NCBI GenBank assembly: GCA_034766995.1
Contig: CM068317.1
Coordinates: forward strand, 8,748,501 to 8,812,500
Direction of reading: 5' to 3'
Length of the DNA stretch: 64,000 nt
DNA from: Acanthacorydalis orientalis
Taxonomy: Eukaryota; Arthropoda; Insecta; Megaloptera; Corydalidae
Positions within the stretch are counted from its first letter, which is position 1, and each line of letters starts with the position of its first letter. Below the pieces are notes generated by a model. That model saw only the letters and a list, made by a program, of their open reading frames with translations, did not search any database and was not told the DNA's origin. This document shows positions 1-12,749 of this stretch, piece after piece. The translations under genes and the position numbers were made by a program.

Positions 1-1012
1 CATCAACAGGAATATTAAATTGCTATTGATAGAACTGATATATCAAATTTGAACACAACTTGATGAGAACACGACTACGGTTTCAATGAAAAGAATGACA
101 TTTTTGTATACAAGAAACGTTTTGAAAATAATCGAAATTATATAACCGGTTATTCATCTATGTCAATAATATGTCAGGCATGCTAAGAACGTTGATTACG
201 TAAATAATGTTTTTTTATTATTTCAGTAATATTTGTATCGGACTTTTATGGTAACAGTTTTGGAAGTAAATAATTCAAATGTACAAAAAGAAAAAACATT
301 TCGCAAATGAATATCTTTTTATGGATAATAAGATTTTATCTATTTTTTCGAAATTTACTTAACATTTATTAAGTCATTAATGATAGTTTCTAAATAGATT
401 ACTCATGTATTATTAATAAAAATAAATACAATAACGCAATTTATGGTCATTTTTAAATTATCGTTTTTTTTAATTGCAATTTTCTATTCGTAAATTTTAT
501 TGCCCTGTTTAAACTAACGATAAGTCTTTAAATAAATATAAAAATAAATTATTCAAAAGAAAAAATATGTAACTATTAAAAACTAAGTATTTAACTTATT
601 ATTTAAGCACATTATACATTTTTATTTAAAGAATATTTATGTTTTATATACTTTCAGTTTTAGTAAATAAAAAATATTTCAAATAATATATTACACTGTT
701 CTGTAGATCTTTTATATTTTTGGATTAATTGAATTTCTAATTTCTACTACTAGATTCAACAAGTGCGAAATTTTCAGATAATATCAGATAACTTAACTAA
801 AGTCATCTAAAACGATCTAAAGAATAGCACATATATTGTAACTAGTCCTATAAGAAATTCAATTGATTTAGAAAAGTGAGGACCAGTAGATCAATACATT
901 AAAGGATCACATATATAACTATAAATAATTATAACTGTAGTATACTGAGCTGGATTTCAAATAAATATGGTGAAAAAAATAATCAGTGTTTATTTAGAAA
1001 AATTGATAACTA
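1..1012. other. AT-rich sequence, no gene seen
   Basis: Strongly AT-rich sequence with short A and T runs. I see no open frame with coding character, no repeat family member and no RNA gene. Confidence 0.6.
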
Positions 1013-1148
1013 TTAGGTCGGTAGAAAAATAATTTCGGCTTGTGACCTTTAAATTCATATTTTTTTTAATTTAACTGGTTTTAAATAGTCCAGAACTGTT
1101 GGATGACTAACGCCTAACTTTTTGTAGTCTCGATTTGTTGTGTGTGTT
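1013..1148 (-). mobile_element. One-ended remnant of the 550-bp internally deleted mariner
   Basis: Begins after a TA with the mariner-type terminus TTAGGTCGGTAGAAAAATAA. The next 130 bases match the same end of the complete short mariner at 33022-33570, including the shared stretch CAGAACTGTTGGATGACTAA. The match fades after about position 1148 and no opposite terminal repeat follows, so the copy is truncated. The orientation given is that of the lost transposase. It has no coding capacity. Confidence 0.75.
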
Positions 1149-3265
1149 GTTTCTTTCTTTGTTTTGTTTCATTCCAATATCTCAAATCTTTCAAAATATA
1201 GAAGCTCATATAAAAATCTATTCACTTACTGCTCATATTTTTATAAAATTGAAAAAAACTAATACTAGATTTAAAATAAATTTTATTTCCAAAATATTTA
1301 AAATTATTTGCAAATTATTAAGTTTTTGTTTAAAACATAAATCATTAGAAAATATTTAGTACTTTTTATTATACATAAATTTAGTTTTTAAAGTATAATG
1401 TGGACTCTTAGTCAATATATGATTGATTGAAGCCTAGATTCAGTACATATATAAAACTTCAGAAAGTTCTCTTAGATCAGGGGCGAGGAACCCTTTTTTA
1501 TTTTGGAAGTTCGCATTTATTTAGCTGTAAAAAAAGACTATATTCAAGAAACTTCAATTAGATATACTTAGAAATTTACATTATTTTGTAAAAATTCAAC
1601 TACTATGTTTTAATAATTTCAAAAAATGAAATCTATTACTTAATTTTAAAATTAACTAATTTTTAATGATTTTTTGTGTGTGATTTTTATTGAAAAGCAT
1701 TTGAATATTTGGTTGGAGCATGGAGGTCCACAGTATCTGTTGATATTCTAGATGGGTATTAGCTATTTGTGACTTTAAGGGCGTCTTAATTTTGGTTACG
1801 TAGGATAATGTAAATTCGTGGCAATAAGTGGTTGAAAAATATTTTTCGAAAGATTCAAGAAGAATGTTCACTTTAAAAAAAAGATTTGTTTTTTAAAATA
1901 TGGATTCATTCATAAGGCCGTACTTAAGGCCATAGAAAGCTATATGTGAGCTTAAGGCTACATGTACCCACTCCTGTCTTAGATTTTTAATATATTTTTA
2001 TAATCGGATTTTGGAACTGATTCTAAATAAGAAAATGAATTTGAATAATTAAACTATGACTTTTTTAGACAACGAATATTACTTATATTTCTTATAAACA
2101 AAACTTCAGTAAAAAAATATTGAAATAATAAAGATTAAAAGAATAATATTTTATCAAACTAATGTATTTATCATTTATTTTTTAAACAACAAATGAAATT
2201 TAATGAAATAGCATTATGGAAAATAAAGTTATTTATTTATGCAAAATTGAACAAAATTGAATTCTAGATGAAGAATTACACAGAATTATGTTTTTCCATT
2301 TTTTAATATTAATGAATTAAATAATAATAATTAAATTAAATAGTAATATAAAACAAAAAATATGTTGAATTCATATATTTTTTTATAAATAATTTCGTAA
2401 AATCATACAAGAATAAATATTTTTTTATAAATATTCCATTTGTCATTTTTATCAAATAAAGTAAGGTTTTAAAGTTTGATCCTCTTGTCTATTTTTATTA
2501 ATTAAACATTTTTTTCTTGAAGCAAGATACTTGAAAATGAAATAAATAAACAAAATCTTTTTTTCTTATTACATTGTAATGGTATTTTCAATATTGAAAT
2601 TGTCAGACAAATTTAACTTAACAGCACAGTGAATCAGGACATTGACATAGGAATCCAGGACTTGTATCATATACTCAGACGATAACGTCTTTGACTATAT
2701 GATAAAGTTTTTGTCATAGATACACCGTCAAGTATTATGATATTAAATAAGTGAGATCTTTGAACTCGTATCATATTTTAGACTAGATTTTGTATCACAT
2801 AGCATTGACTTTTTTATATAATAAATTATAAGAATTGTACAACAAACAATAAAAAATCAGTACTTGTTTAATAGAAACTACTCGAATTCCTAATTACGTT
2901 TTTATATGTAAGTATTATTTTTTTTACTTTCCGTTATTTAGTAATATGTATCACTATAAAATGAACATACTTTAGTAATAAATGTTATAATAAACGATAA
3001 ATTAACAAAGATATATCTAACAGACAAGTGGTGTTTGCGAAATTACTGTTAAATAGTGAAATATTTTATAATTTCGTTGATTTAGTTTTGTGATAAATAA
3101 CATTTATTGCAGTAAAGTGTAACAGTGCGATTTTTCATCTAGGGTTTATAATTTTATTGACGTGTACGGCAAACATTCTATTTACGATTAAGAAATAAAT
3201 ACACTTTGCACAACTGTTTTATCTATTTATAATTTTATAAGACATTTATTTAATGTATAAATTAA

Positions 3266-3267
<2 letters not shown>

Positions 3268-3301
<34 letters not shown>
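3268..3301. repeat. (TA)n microsatellite
   Basis: Pure TA array. A second array of similar length lies 40 bases downstream, and both are preceded by a similar TTAAATTTA / TTTAATTTA flank. Confidence 0.95.
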
Positions 3302-3304
<3 letters not shown>

Positions 3305-3340
3305 ACAATGAATATATTTTTTTTGCAAACAGATTATTTA

Positions 3341-3381
<41 letters not shown>
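3341..3381. repeat. (TA)n microsatellite
   Basis: Pure TA array, second of a close pair. Confidence 0.95.
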
Positions 3382-3386
<5 letters not shown>

Positions 3387-4214
3387 AATCTTTGTTATAT
3401 GTTTATTATATTAATATATTTTGTACTCTTTTTATCATTTCTGTAAAGTAAAAAATATTTCTCCATTTTTGAAATGCTCTTAATATTATTTTTATTAGTA
3501 TTTTACATTTTAATTCTTATTCAGCTATCACTTTTTTTTTATTAAATTTTCAATATTAAATAGCTTTATATCTTTTAAGATTTGTTTAAATAAAAACTTT
3601 TTGATTTATTGCTTTTTTCTTATAGTCTTTTTATAGACAAAGTAGAATAATTCTACTTTTAATTAAATATAATATTTATAAAATGACACAAGTATACAAG
3701 TACTTTTAACAAATATCTGGTTAATTATAAAATTTTATTTTAAAAAAATAATAATTTAAAATCAAATGAGAAAAATATAATTACTCTACATGTACGCAGG
3801 CACAAATAATTTTCCATTCAACTATATTATAAAGAAAAACGACTGTAAAGATGTAAAATATATAAAATTAAGTGCACCTGGATTTTTAAAAGTTCTCAAT
3901 TAATTTATTACAGTTCATTTATGTTTATCTTAATGGTTGTGTACACCATGAAGTAGATATTATATGCTTTGCAACATTGTAAATCGGAATGCATATTAAA
4001 ACGATACTGAAAATAAAATAAAAGGTTGATCTTAAAATGTTTTGTTTTCTTTTAAAAAAGATTAAGTAGATATTATTTCTGTAACTACTTTACGTCGTAT
4101 TTATATGTGTGATAAAAACAATAATTAGGGTTAGAAATACAATGTAATATTTCTCTTATTATCTTTGTTTTATTATGTGATAGGTGTTGAAGAGAAATAT
4201 AGTTGAAAGTAAAA

Positions 4215-4216
<2 letters not shown>

Positions 4217-4254
<38 letters not shown>
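4217..4254. repeat. (TA)n microsatellite
   Basis: Pure TA array running directly into a small hairpin. Confidence 0.95.
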
Positions 4255-4259
<5 letters not shown>

Positions 4260-4275
4260 ATAATATATACAACAT
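4253..4275. repeat. 10-bp perfect hairpin at the edge of a TA array
   Basis: ATGTTGTATA and TATACAACAT are perfect inverted arms separated by three bases. It is probably a by-product of the neighbouring array; no function is inferred. Confidence 0.6.
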
Positions 4276-4399
4276 AAATTATATTATATTTCATGCAATA
4301 ATAAATAATGTTGGAGTAAATAAAGTATTATATTTATAAAATATTTTATTTTTACAAAGCAGAAATTTGAATATAAATAAAACCAAATACTCCAGACAT

Positions 4400-4720
4400 C
4401 TATCCATACATATCGATAGATACTACTGATAGTATCGCATGACATGTTTTGAAATTGAAATCATATTGACATGTCTAGGTAATCAAATGTCAACCCTTAT
4501 ATCTCGATAATGCGTAGGCTACGGTCCTGCATGTCAAAATTTTCTGTAACGAATGGCTGTCAAGATATGTCTATTGTTGAAGCTCCTGTATTGATGCGTG
4601 CCATCGTCACCGATTACTAGCTAGCTGACCACCAACACTACAATCAATCAATGACGTGGCGATAACATGACGTCATGCTATGATTGGTGTTTGATCGTTT
4701 GGTCATAGATGTTTACAATG
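4400..4720. promoter_or_regulatory. Candidate regulatory island with a CRE-type palindrome
   Basis: Base composition changes from AT-rich filler to balanced sequence with several CpGs. It contains the perfect 12-bp palindrome CATGACGTCATG (4666-4677), whose core TGACGTCA is the full cAMP-response element bound by CREB/ATF bZIP proteins. ATTGG, an inverted CCAAT box, follows at about 4683. The block ends sharply in AT-rich DNA on both sides. No coding frame is seen. Regulatory function is inference; a decayed transposon would also give a composition step. Confidence 0.25.
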
Positions 4721-5216
4721 AATAGAATGGATAATTCTTATTTTAAAAAAAATATTTCAAAATGGAGAAAACAAATGTTAACCGTAATTAATTCTTTTGA
4801 TTTTAATAAACCTGTGTAATGAGTTTTCAATTCATAAATTAGTATAGATACTTGATAGATTTCTAGGTAAAGTAATATTGATTGATGGAATTTAGGAATT
4901 TCTTTGCTATCAATAGAGAAAAATTAATTTTATTATTGAATGTGTAATAATTTAATATTATGAGAAACTAATTTATATACATTTATTTAAAAATGAAATA
5001 TATGTCTCAAAAATCATAATATTTTATCTTGAGTCTAATAAAATAGTTTCTCTTTTATAATGAAGAATATAAATTAATGGAAGCAATATTTCTTAACTGA
5101 TACTTCATGGAATTCTAGTTTTGCGCTAAGTACTATTAAAACCAATATAAAAAAAATTTTTTTCCAATATTAGAATTTATAAAATTGATTAGAGGATTAT
5201 GTATATTTATACATAT

Positions 5217-5273
<57 letters not shown>

Positions 5274-6470
5274 ATATTTTGTTCCTTTATTTACAAGCAT
5301 TATTTAAAAATTCAATACATTCTATCTAATATAATTTTTGTGAAATAAAGATTTTAACCCTATTTTTTCTCATATGTTTTCACAAACTTTAAGAAACCAT
5401 TCTAATCAACCAAGCTTACTAAATGATAGTTGATAATTTTTAATTCCTGTTTCTAGCTTAAATACAATTCGAATAACATCATATTTAAAACAGATAAGCC
5501 ATAAAAATCTATTTTTTTATAATTGAATCATTTATATTTCTTATTCTTATATATACGTATCTTTCTTTATCTCAAGCATCAATTCACTCTTCTGGTACAA
5601 TTATTATTCATTTTTATGAATAAAACTATTTCTTACAAAATGTATATACTTCTGTGGTTCTGTCTGTTTAACCTCCTGAACAACTGTTTGAAGTATTTAA
5701 TTTATTAATATTTTCTTGTTTAATATTTTTCATTTTTACACGAACATTTTTGAAAAAATAATTAAAAACTAGCATATAATTGAAAATAAGAAAGACATAT
5801 TTAGATATATACATTTCGCTACAAATTTCAAATTTACCAACCTTTTAATCACAAAGAAAAATATCACTCGAACTAACGCTCTTGTCAATATTATTTCACT
5901 ATTTTTTTGAAATATAATAGCTTAATTTTCAATAAGTTTAAATGAATGAACATTAGGTTTATAATTTTTTGTTTTTTGATTAATATGAATAATTATATTT
6001 ACCAATTATAATTTTCTTAACATTATATTCTACTTCTTAAAATTGTATCCGCAAAAAAGTTTTTACAAAAATTCTGTAGTAATTTTTATTGAATAAAACA
6101 TATGTTTAATCTTAAGGAACTTGTATGAAAATAAGTAGGACATTATTAAATACTCCAATTAATACATCAAAGTTTCATGTTACAAAATATCAGTGCCTTT
6201 TTTGAATAAACCATTAGTTTATTAATTTTGATAACATTTTTGTACTGAAGACTTTTGCAGAAAATATCTATATGTATGTATATATATATATATATTACTG
6301 TATTTTATTATTAATTTATTTTTTAAATAACCAAATACTTTATCAGAGTAATGTATGGTACCAATACATAATGCTTAGTGTCAAGATATTTTTAATTAAA
6401 TCGTTATCAGATTGACTTATAAAATGGGGTTTAAATGCTGAAGTACACTACGGAAATCACAGTAATATTA
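4721..6470. other. AT-rich sequence, no gene seen
   Basis: AT-rich with one long TA array. The open frame at 5523-5708 (+) encodes a leucine/tyrosine/phenylalanine-rich peptide of the kind AT-rich DNA produces by chance. Confidence 0.55.
5218..5270. repeat. (TA)n microsatellite
   Basis: Pure TA array of about 26 units. Confidence 0.95.
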
Positions 6471-7130
6471 TTTAGATACCCATATACATAGACGTCCACG
6501 CGTCAATAAATATGTGTACATACATGAAACGTGCATGTATTACAAATTCGTGAATTATTAATAAAACATACAGCAACAAAAAGTAATCGACAAAACGATA
6601 GCTCTATGTACAACATTAAAGATCTATAATTCAAGTAGAATTATAGGTAATGATTGACCATCAAAAAGCTACTTGCTTTTGTTGTTTGATTTTATCGTTG
6701 CGTTCGTCGTGGCTCCAGCTGTGTGGGGTTCGACTTCAGAATATAATAAATAATAATAGTATATTTGATTGGACCCATGTGATTTTATTACGTATAATTC
6801 AAGATGATTGAACGCCTATCAATTTTGATTGTGTCCTTATCGTCTTCAGAGATTTCAGTGTACGAGAAAATTTATACGGCACGTTGGTTTCTTTGTTTCG
6901 CTAAATGAATCATATGAGTTCGGTAATTATTTATGGTTTCTTATTAGCGGAATATGTGACTCTAGGCTCAATGAATCACGGCGACGATGTTATAAATATC
7001 TTTCGGATTCGACTCATATCGAATCTACTCATCGTCTATTTCATCTTCTCTTTTGGTTGAAAGGTCATCGTAATTCAGTATCAGAAAATTTTATTCGCAA
7101 TAAATCAATTTTATATTGATTGGGTCATCT
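6470..7130. other. CpG-bearing complex sequence island, function unknown
   Basis: About 650 bases with frequent CpG (for example around 6492-6505, 6700-6715 and 6960-7040) inside otherwise CpG-poor AT-rich DNA. A frame stays open on + from 6829 to 7119, but it opens with GTG and has no ATG, so it is not a complete gene. Its Arg/Ser/Tyr-rich product matches nothing I know. It could be an exon fragment, a conserved non-coding element or an old transposon. Confidence 0.25.
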
Positions 7131-7421
7131 AGAGATGATGTGTTATGCTATTAATAACTTTGTTTTATTTTTATTAGGTTTTCTTATTCAGTAAGTTCAT
7201 TATTTAGTTTGAAATTTCATGTTTTGAAAAGATTCAAATATGATTTTTAATCGAATAAGAAAAATTAAGTACCTCTTTAATTATTAAATTTTAAATAAAA
7301 AATAAAAAGTTATAATTTTAGAAATTTTATTTTATTGTTTTAAGGAATGTGCACTTATATGATTGAATAAAGCTTGAAAAAAAATGAATCTTCGAAAAAT
7401 ACTTAAAATATTATGCACACA

Positions 7422-7422
<1 letters not shown>

Positions 7423-7478
<56 letters not shown>
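7423..7478. repeat. (TA)n microsatellite
   Basis: Pure TA array of about 28 units, preceded by a short CA stretch. Confidence 0.95.
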
Positions 7479-7479
<1 letters not shown>

Positions 7480-10000
7480 TTAATTGATTGTTGCATATCT
7501 GCATTTCAATAGCGCTGTTATAATCTTCAGTATGTTAAGGTAATTGAGATATCTGTTATTTTTTACTAATTTAATAGCAGAAGAAAACTAATACAAAATA
7601 ATTGATTATTCTAATATTTTTAAGTATTAACTCTGTTCTTGCATTAATCATGATATGCGTTCAATGAAAAACGTGACGTATTTTTTTTAATTTTCTAATT
7701 TTTGAATAGTTATGAATCCTAAAATTACAGTCTATTTTTAAAGTTGAAAATATTCTATGGAATATTTGAAAGTGATTTGAAATGATATTATTTTTTTAGA
7801 GGTATTTCTAATTATAAAAAAATGTCATAATGAACAGTTATTCCATGTCAACATTAACACACATTGAAAATGTTCATAAGGGAATAAAATTCTTTTAAGA
7901 TCGATAATAATGTATGTTCATTGAAATAAGAATATAATTTTTCTGGCAAGAATGTACATAGTTTCGGTAAAACTGATAATATTTTTATCAATATTTCTAA
8001 ATTTAAAGTATTTCATAGGTGTTCAGAAAGAAACAAATATTATTTCTCAGATTTGATTTTTTTATATAAAAATACATTCATTTTAGTATGACTCAATTTA
8101 TAAGATATTACAATATCATCCTATATTCTCATTCCACATTTCTATATATTTTTTGTATATATGTTTTGAAAATGTGGCTTGAAACACTTGAGTTATAACA
8201 TTATTTCTCATTACGCTTGGTTCAATTATTATTGAATTGTTGTAAATAAATAATTGTATTCTTTTTTACAAAGAATCCGTTAATGTGAATTAAATTTCTA
8301 ACAATAATCAGAAGAAAAATGAAATCAATTTGACTATATTTAAACGTTCTGATGAATATGTGTATTGTTACATATTTGTCAACCTTTAATCGGGAATATA
8401 ATCATTATAATATTTATAAGTATGTTATAATCCTTTTCACTGCAATAAAAAATGTGAAAGCTATGAATAAAAAATGAGATGATGTAAAAACAAAATTCTT
8501 TTTTAAAGCAATGATTGTAGTATCATTATAATTGTATATTTTTGTACCTCTTCTCCTGCCAATACGTTGTCCTGTTGGTCGTAGCCTTTTTGAATCGGCT
8601 GATTGTTCTCCATTGTCATTTTCGGTACAAGTGTCTTTGGGTGTATCTATCTAAAAGCACTCGTGCCTAAACTAGTAGTGAAGGACAGACATTTAGTTGT
8701 TCCAAAAGAACGAAAACCAACAGAACAATAAGGAATGCAATTTGTGAGATATAAAGAGTTATTCAACTTAGGCTTCCTCGCAAAAATATTAAAAAAAACA
8801 TATAATCCCCCATTTAATATTTTAGTTCATTTGTATTTTAGTATTGAATTGAAGTAAAATAACTAATAAAAATTAAAATGTATTTTTTTAACCTCTGTGC
8901 CCCCTTTTAATACTTCCATGTGGAAGCCTAAATTGAATCACCCTATAATTTACCAATTCAAATTTTACTCTCAGTTGACAATATAAAACTTAGAACCTAA
9001 TTTATCTTTAGATATACAAAGATAAAAAGAATTAAACTGCTTATTAAATAAATAGTACAATTCACATAATTTATCTTTAAATCATGTAACGAATTCTTAC
9101 TAGTCAGTAACACTTTATATACCATTAGATATAGTCATACTCGTTATCTTTTTTTCAATAAATTTAATAACCAGATTTATATCCAATGATATACTAGCCA
9201 CTATTAATGACTGAAACCAACAGTTTTTAATAAAAGATTAGAAGTATGACCCATATACTTTATTTCTAACCAGATATTTCAAATATTTATTTATTCAAAA
9301 CAGTAAATATTTTTTCTATATTTCAAATGAAAATAATAAACAATCAACTTTGATTTTTCTTATATTCATTAGAGCATACGTCAGACTCACTCATTTTTGA
9401 AACCCATGGTAATTTTTTTATCTTAAATAACAGTTAAGTAAAATATTAAAGTAAATTATCAATACGTCATGAATTTAAGTTGTCATGATATGCACTCGCT
9501 ATCAGCTCACGAATATCAATTAATGCATTTTACAAACCTAGAATTAACACTAAAAGGTTTCATTCTTCACGACTCTGTATGTAAGTTGACACTATTTAAG
9601 TCTCATGATAAAATTAAGATTAGTTAAAGTCGTCATATAATTAAGGTATCGTTTGACCAATGTTATCGTTCATTTATATTCGACTCGCTTGAGAATAGCA
9701 AGCGAGTTTGTGATACATTTTTGAATTTCAAATCATCTAGCTGAGTATAATATGAGAATAAAAGAGTCTAAAGCAAAGTCTTTAAGTTTAATATTGATTT
9801 ATGTTTAATAAATGTTTAATATTGACAGATTTAATTATGACTTCCTTTTAAGAAACATCATTTCAAATATGTCATCAATATCGGATTCTTTTCATATCGT
9901 TCATGTATATTTATTGAAATATAAATCTCATCTGAAGACATGTCAATTATATTGCTAATTTTAATGATGTTAAATATACGATTGGTAATAAAAAATTAAT
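7480..10000. other. AT-rich sequence with a small mixed block, no gene seen
   Basis: AT-rich filler. A block at about 8545-8780 has more balanced composition and some CpG (CTCTTCTCCTGCC onward), but no frame in it is open over its length and I recognise no family. The rest shows nothing. Confidence 0.5.
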
Positions 10001-10020
10001 ATATATATATATATATATTA

Positions 10021-10084
<64 letters not shown>
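9998..10084. repeat. Compound (TA)n array
   Basis: Three TA runs separated by TATTATATATTAT and TACATA interruptions, ending in GTATGTATG. Confidence 0.95.
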
Positions 10085-10091
<7 letters not shown>

Positions 10092-10269
10092 GTGTACCGT
10101 CATTTCTCTATTATTATATTTATAAATAACACTTCAACAAATTTAATTTCAGTTATTACTATGTTAATTTTCGAATCATAAGAATATTCCTTTATAATAA
10201 ACTATTTAACTATTTTTTCTATTTATATACTGAAATAAAAAAAAAAAACAAAGATAATTTAATAAAACA

Positions 10270-10500
10270 CATAGACGTGTACTCGAGTAAAAGACATACG
10301 TAGTATTGTTGATATTTCATCAACCACAGACTGTAAGTCGTGTGCAGAAGCAGTGCGGACGTGCGGCGGCTCGCGTGCCCTGTAATTTCATAGCTAATGG
10401 CATCATTAGTCCCTCTGTGGGCTTTGCCCCGCGGGCCACACAACGCGCGACGACTGTCCGTACGTACAATCACTCACGATATTTGCGAATATATTTGATT
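10270..10500. other. GC- and CpG-rich island, function unknown
   Basis: The richest GC block in the first 11 kb. CpG-dense stretches include GCGGACGTGCGGCGGCTCGCG (about 10354-10374) and ACAACGCGCGACGACTGTCC (about 10440-10459). Frames are open on both strands (10306-10581 + and 10219-10473 -), which is typical of a GC island and argues against either being a gene; the + frame opens with TTG. Possible promoter or first-exon region, or an old transposon end. Confidence 0.3.
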
Positions 10501-10691
10501 GAAGTTATTATTATTGAACCAGTCCCAACATTTTTATTATTGATTCGTGCTGTACTTAATATCTTCTTGTGTGTATTTTGAGAAATGTAATTTGTGTTGG
10601 TTTACTCTCCTGTGTTGGTAAATTCTACCTATTGTTTATTTTAACAGTTACTCAGTATTTAACCCTTTTAAGTTTGAATTATATATACGAG

Positions 10692-10722
10692 TATATATAT
10701 ATTATTATATTGTATATGTGTA

Positions 10723-10779
<57 letters not shown>

Positions 10780-10832
10780 TTATATTGTATGTATGTATGT
10801 ATATATATATATATATATATATACATATATAA
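10692..10832. repeat. Compound (TA)n/(GTAT)n array
   Basis: Two TA arrays joined by TATTATATTGTATGTATGT, with further TATTATATTGTATATG units upstream. The interruptions themselves repeat, pointing to local duplication of array segments. Confidence 0.95.
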
Positions 10833-11164
10833 GATATGTTTGTTTCTTATCCGATGTTTATATTAGATGAAGTACTAGTAAATATATAGACTTATTTATG
10901 AAAATTTGAAAAATATGTTTGTTCCGAAATGAATTTCCTTAAATATGCTTCTAGTTTTTAAGACTTATTTGACTGAAAATAAAATCCAAAGTGATGCTTT
11001 TAATTAAAATAAAATTATTCTATGATTCAATTGTTCAATTAATTAATTTTCTGTAAGAAATTTATTCTTCACGATTATAGTTTTTAGAATTGTATCAAAT
11101 TACTTTTAGAAAGAATTTTTTTGTCTTATGAATCATAGTGGTTCTTAAAAACGTATAATAATTT

Positions 11165-11365
11165 CAAAATCATTCTCACATTATGACTAAATTCACTTTC
11201 ACAACATGAATTATTTTCAGTAAATTATTATTGATTATTTTTGATCGTTGCTTATGAGCGTTTGATGACAATTCATTATGGGTGTAATAATAATGGATAT
11301 TCATTTTTATTGTTGTTGTTTATGTGAGTTTCGGTAATGGCTCTATTATTCTCAGTGTGCTAAAA
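11165..11365. repeat. Palindromic interspersed repeat, left-half copy
   Basis: Carries the left-half landmarks in order: TATGACTAAATTCACTTTCAC, a Glu-box-like TGAATTATTTTC, ATTATTGATTATTTTTGATC, GTTGCTTATGAGCG and a trailing CTCAGTGTGCTAAA. The right half runs the same landmarks as reverse complement in other copies. Non-coding. Confidence 0.65.
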
Positions 11366-11667
11366 TGTAAAAAAAATGAAATATTTATATATTAACGTTC
11401 GAAGGATGATAAAAATCGTTATCAAAATATCCAATAATAAACAATCAATATGATCAATAATTTACTATTAAACATTTCTGATCCGAAAAGACGGATTGTT
11501 TATTTGTGGAGATTTCAACAGTTCATTAGCAAAACTAATTTGATCTTTTTAAAAGGAAAACAATTAAATATTAATGGTCATTTTCACTTATATTTTTTTA
11601 TGAAATTAGTCTTATTTTACATAAAATGTATATCCAAGTACATGTATCTTCATTATATATATATAAT

Positions 11668-11724
11668 AGGGGCCTTCGCCCCCTGCTCGCTGTGCTTACC
11701 AAACCCCGGGCTCGCTGCGCTTGA
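11668..11724. repeat. Short GC-rich hairpin with internal direct repeat
   Basis: An isolated GC-rich block in AT-rich DNA. AGGGGCCTTCGCCCCCT can fold as a hairpin, and CTCGCTGTGCTT (11686-11697) is repeated as CTCGCTGCGCTT (11711-11722). I have seen this kind of GGGCTTCGCCC / GCTCGCTGCGCT string as a dispersed element in many eukaryotic genomes, but I cannot assign it to a named family. Confidence 0.5.
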
Positions 11725-11830
11725 CTATTTATCAATTATAAGTCTGTACAAAAAACCGAACAAAACAATAAACATATTTTTTAAAAATCATTTATAACTA
11801 TATGATTATTATCACAGATATATCGCAACG

Positions 11831-11832
<2 letters not shown>

Positions 11833-11880
<48 letters not shown>
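11833..11880. repeat. (TA)n microsatellite
   Basis: Pure TA array. Confidence 0.95.
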
Positions 11881-11882
<2 letters not shown>

Positions 11883-12002
11883 AGTATGCCTAGATAGTCA
11901 TTATGGCAGACAAATTGCAACGTGTTTTTATATATGAGATAAATATATTTGATCTAAAGTAAATAAATTGATGTAACTGAATTTTTTGTGAATAATTTTG
12001 AT

Positions 12003-12036
<34 letters not shown>
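12003..12036. repeat. (TA)n(GA)n microsatellite
   Basis: TA run followed directly by about nine GA units. Confidence 0.95.
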
Positions 12037-12038
<2 letters not shown>

Positions 12039-12075
12039 AGAGAAATGGAAGTGTAAACATTTATAACTAGTTGAA

Positions 12076-12077
<2 letters not shown>

Positions 12078-12131
<54 letters not shown>
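12078..12131. repeat. (TA)n microsatellite
   Basis: Pure TA array of about 26 units. Confidence 0.95.
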
Positions 12132-12134
<3 letters not shown>

Positions 12135-12224
12135 GAAATATAAATAGTTAATCTAAATTTTATAAATATGAAAGAACAATTTGATATACATACAAAAGAT
12201 TAAATAATTTCTAATTCACTATTA

Positions 12225-12515
12225 TTGATTTTTTCTTATGCGCATTTCTATGATGGTGCTATTTTTCAGATTCCATCGTTTTCAAATCCCAAAGTATAGA
12301 AAAATCTATTTTTTCTGGAATTTGATTAAATGAGATTTTTATGTCCTTTGGCGATTTGTACAGGATAACAGCGATTGAAATACTCATAAGCAGAAATCAG
12401 AAATGATCAATAATGATTTATTAAACATTTAGAGTCAGAAAAAATATGTTCTTTGCGGGGTGAAAAAGAATTCATTTGTGAAAATTCATTTACCCATAGT
12501 CAGAACTACATTAAG
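12225..12515. repeat. Palindromic interspersed repeat, both halves
   Basis: One of the best copies for seeing the structure. The left half ends in CTTATGCGCATTTC and CAGATTCCATCG; the centre has AGTATAGAAAAATCTATTTTT; the right half runs GATTGAAATACTCATAAGCA, AAATGATCAATAATGATTTA and GAATTCATTTGTGAAAATTC, then CAGAACTACA. The two halves are roughly inverted copies, so the whole is a long imperfect palindrome. No open frame. Confidence 0.7.
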
Positions 12516-12749
12516 TAGGATCATAAAAATCTGTCTTTTTTATTTTCTTATAAATTTATAAGATAGCCCGCCAAAATTCTTTAAATTTGATATAAAACCC
12601 AGTTTTTTCTAGAAACAACTGATTAGTAATTATATTAAGTGTTATTTTTTATTTATTATTTCCATATATGTTAAAAAATCAATGACAATATCAATAAACA
12701 TATATTTCAACGTCAATTTTCATTATGTTAAATTTCAGTTATAGATTAT

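Larger units (their letters stand above)
1149..4400. other. AT-rich sequence with TA arrays, no gene seen
   Basis: AT-rich background. Frames open at 1135-1359 (+) and 1656-1871 (-) are lysine/isoleucine/phenylalanine-rich and look like chance frames. TA arrays within it are listed separately. Nothing else is recognisable. Confidence 0.55.

Noticed and set aside
10219..10581. Overlapping open frames on both strands in a GC island
   Set aside because: One starts with TTG, and both products are low in recognisable motifs. Overlapping open frames are expected in a CpG-rich block.
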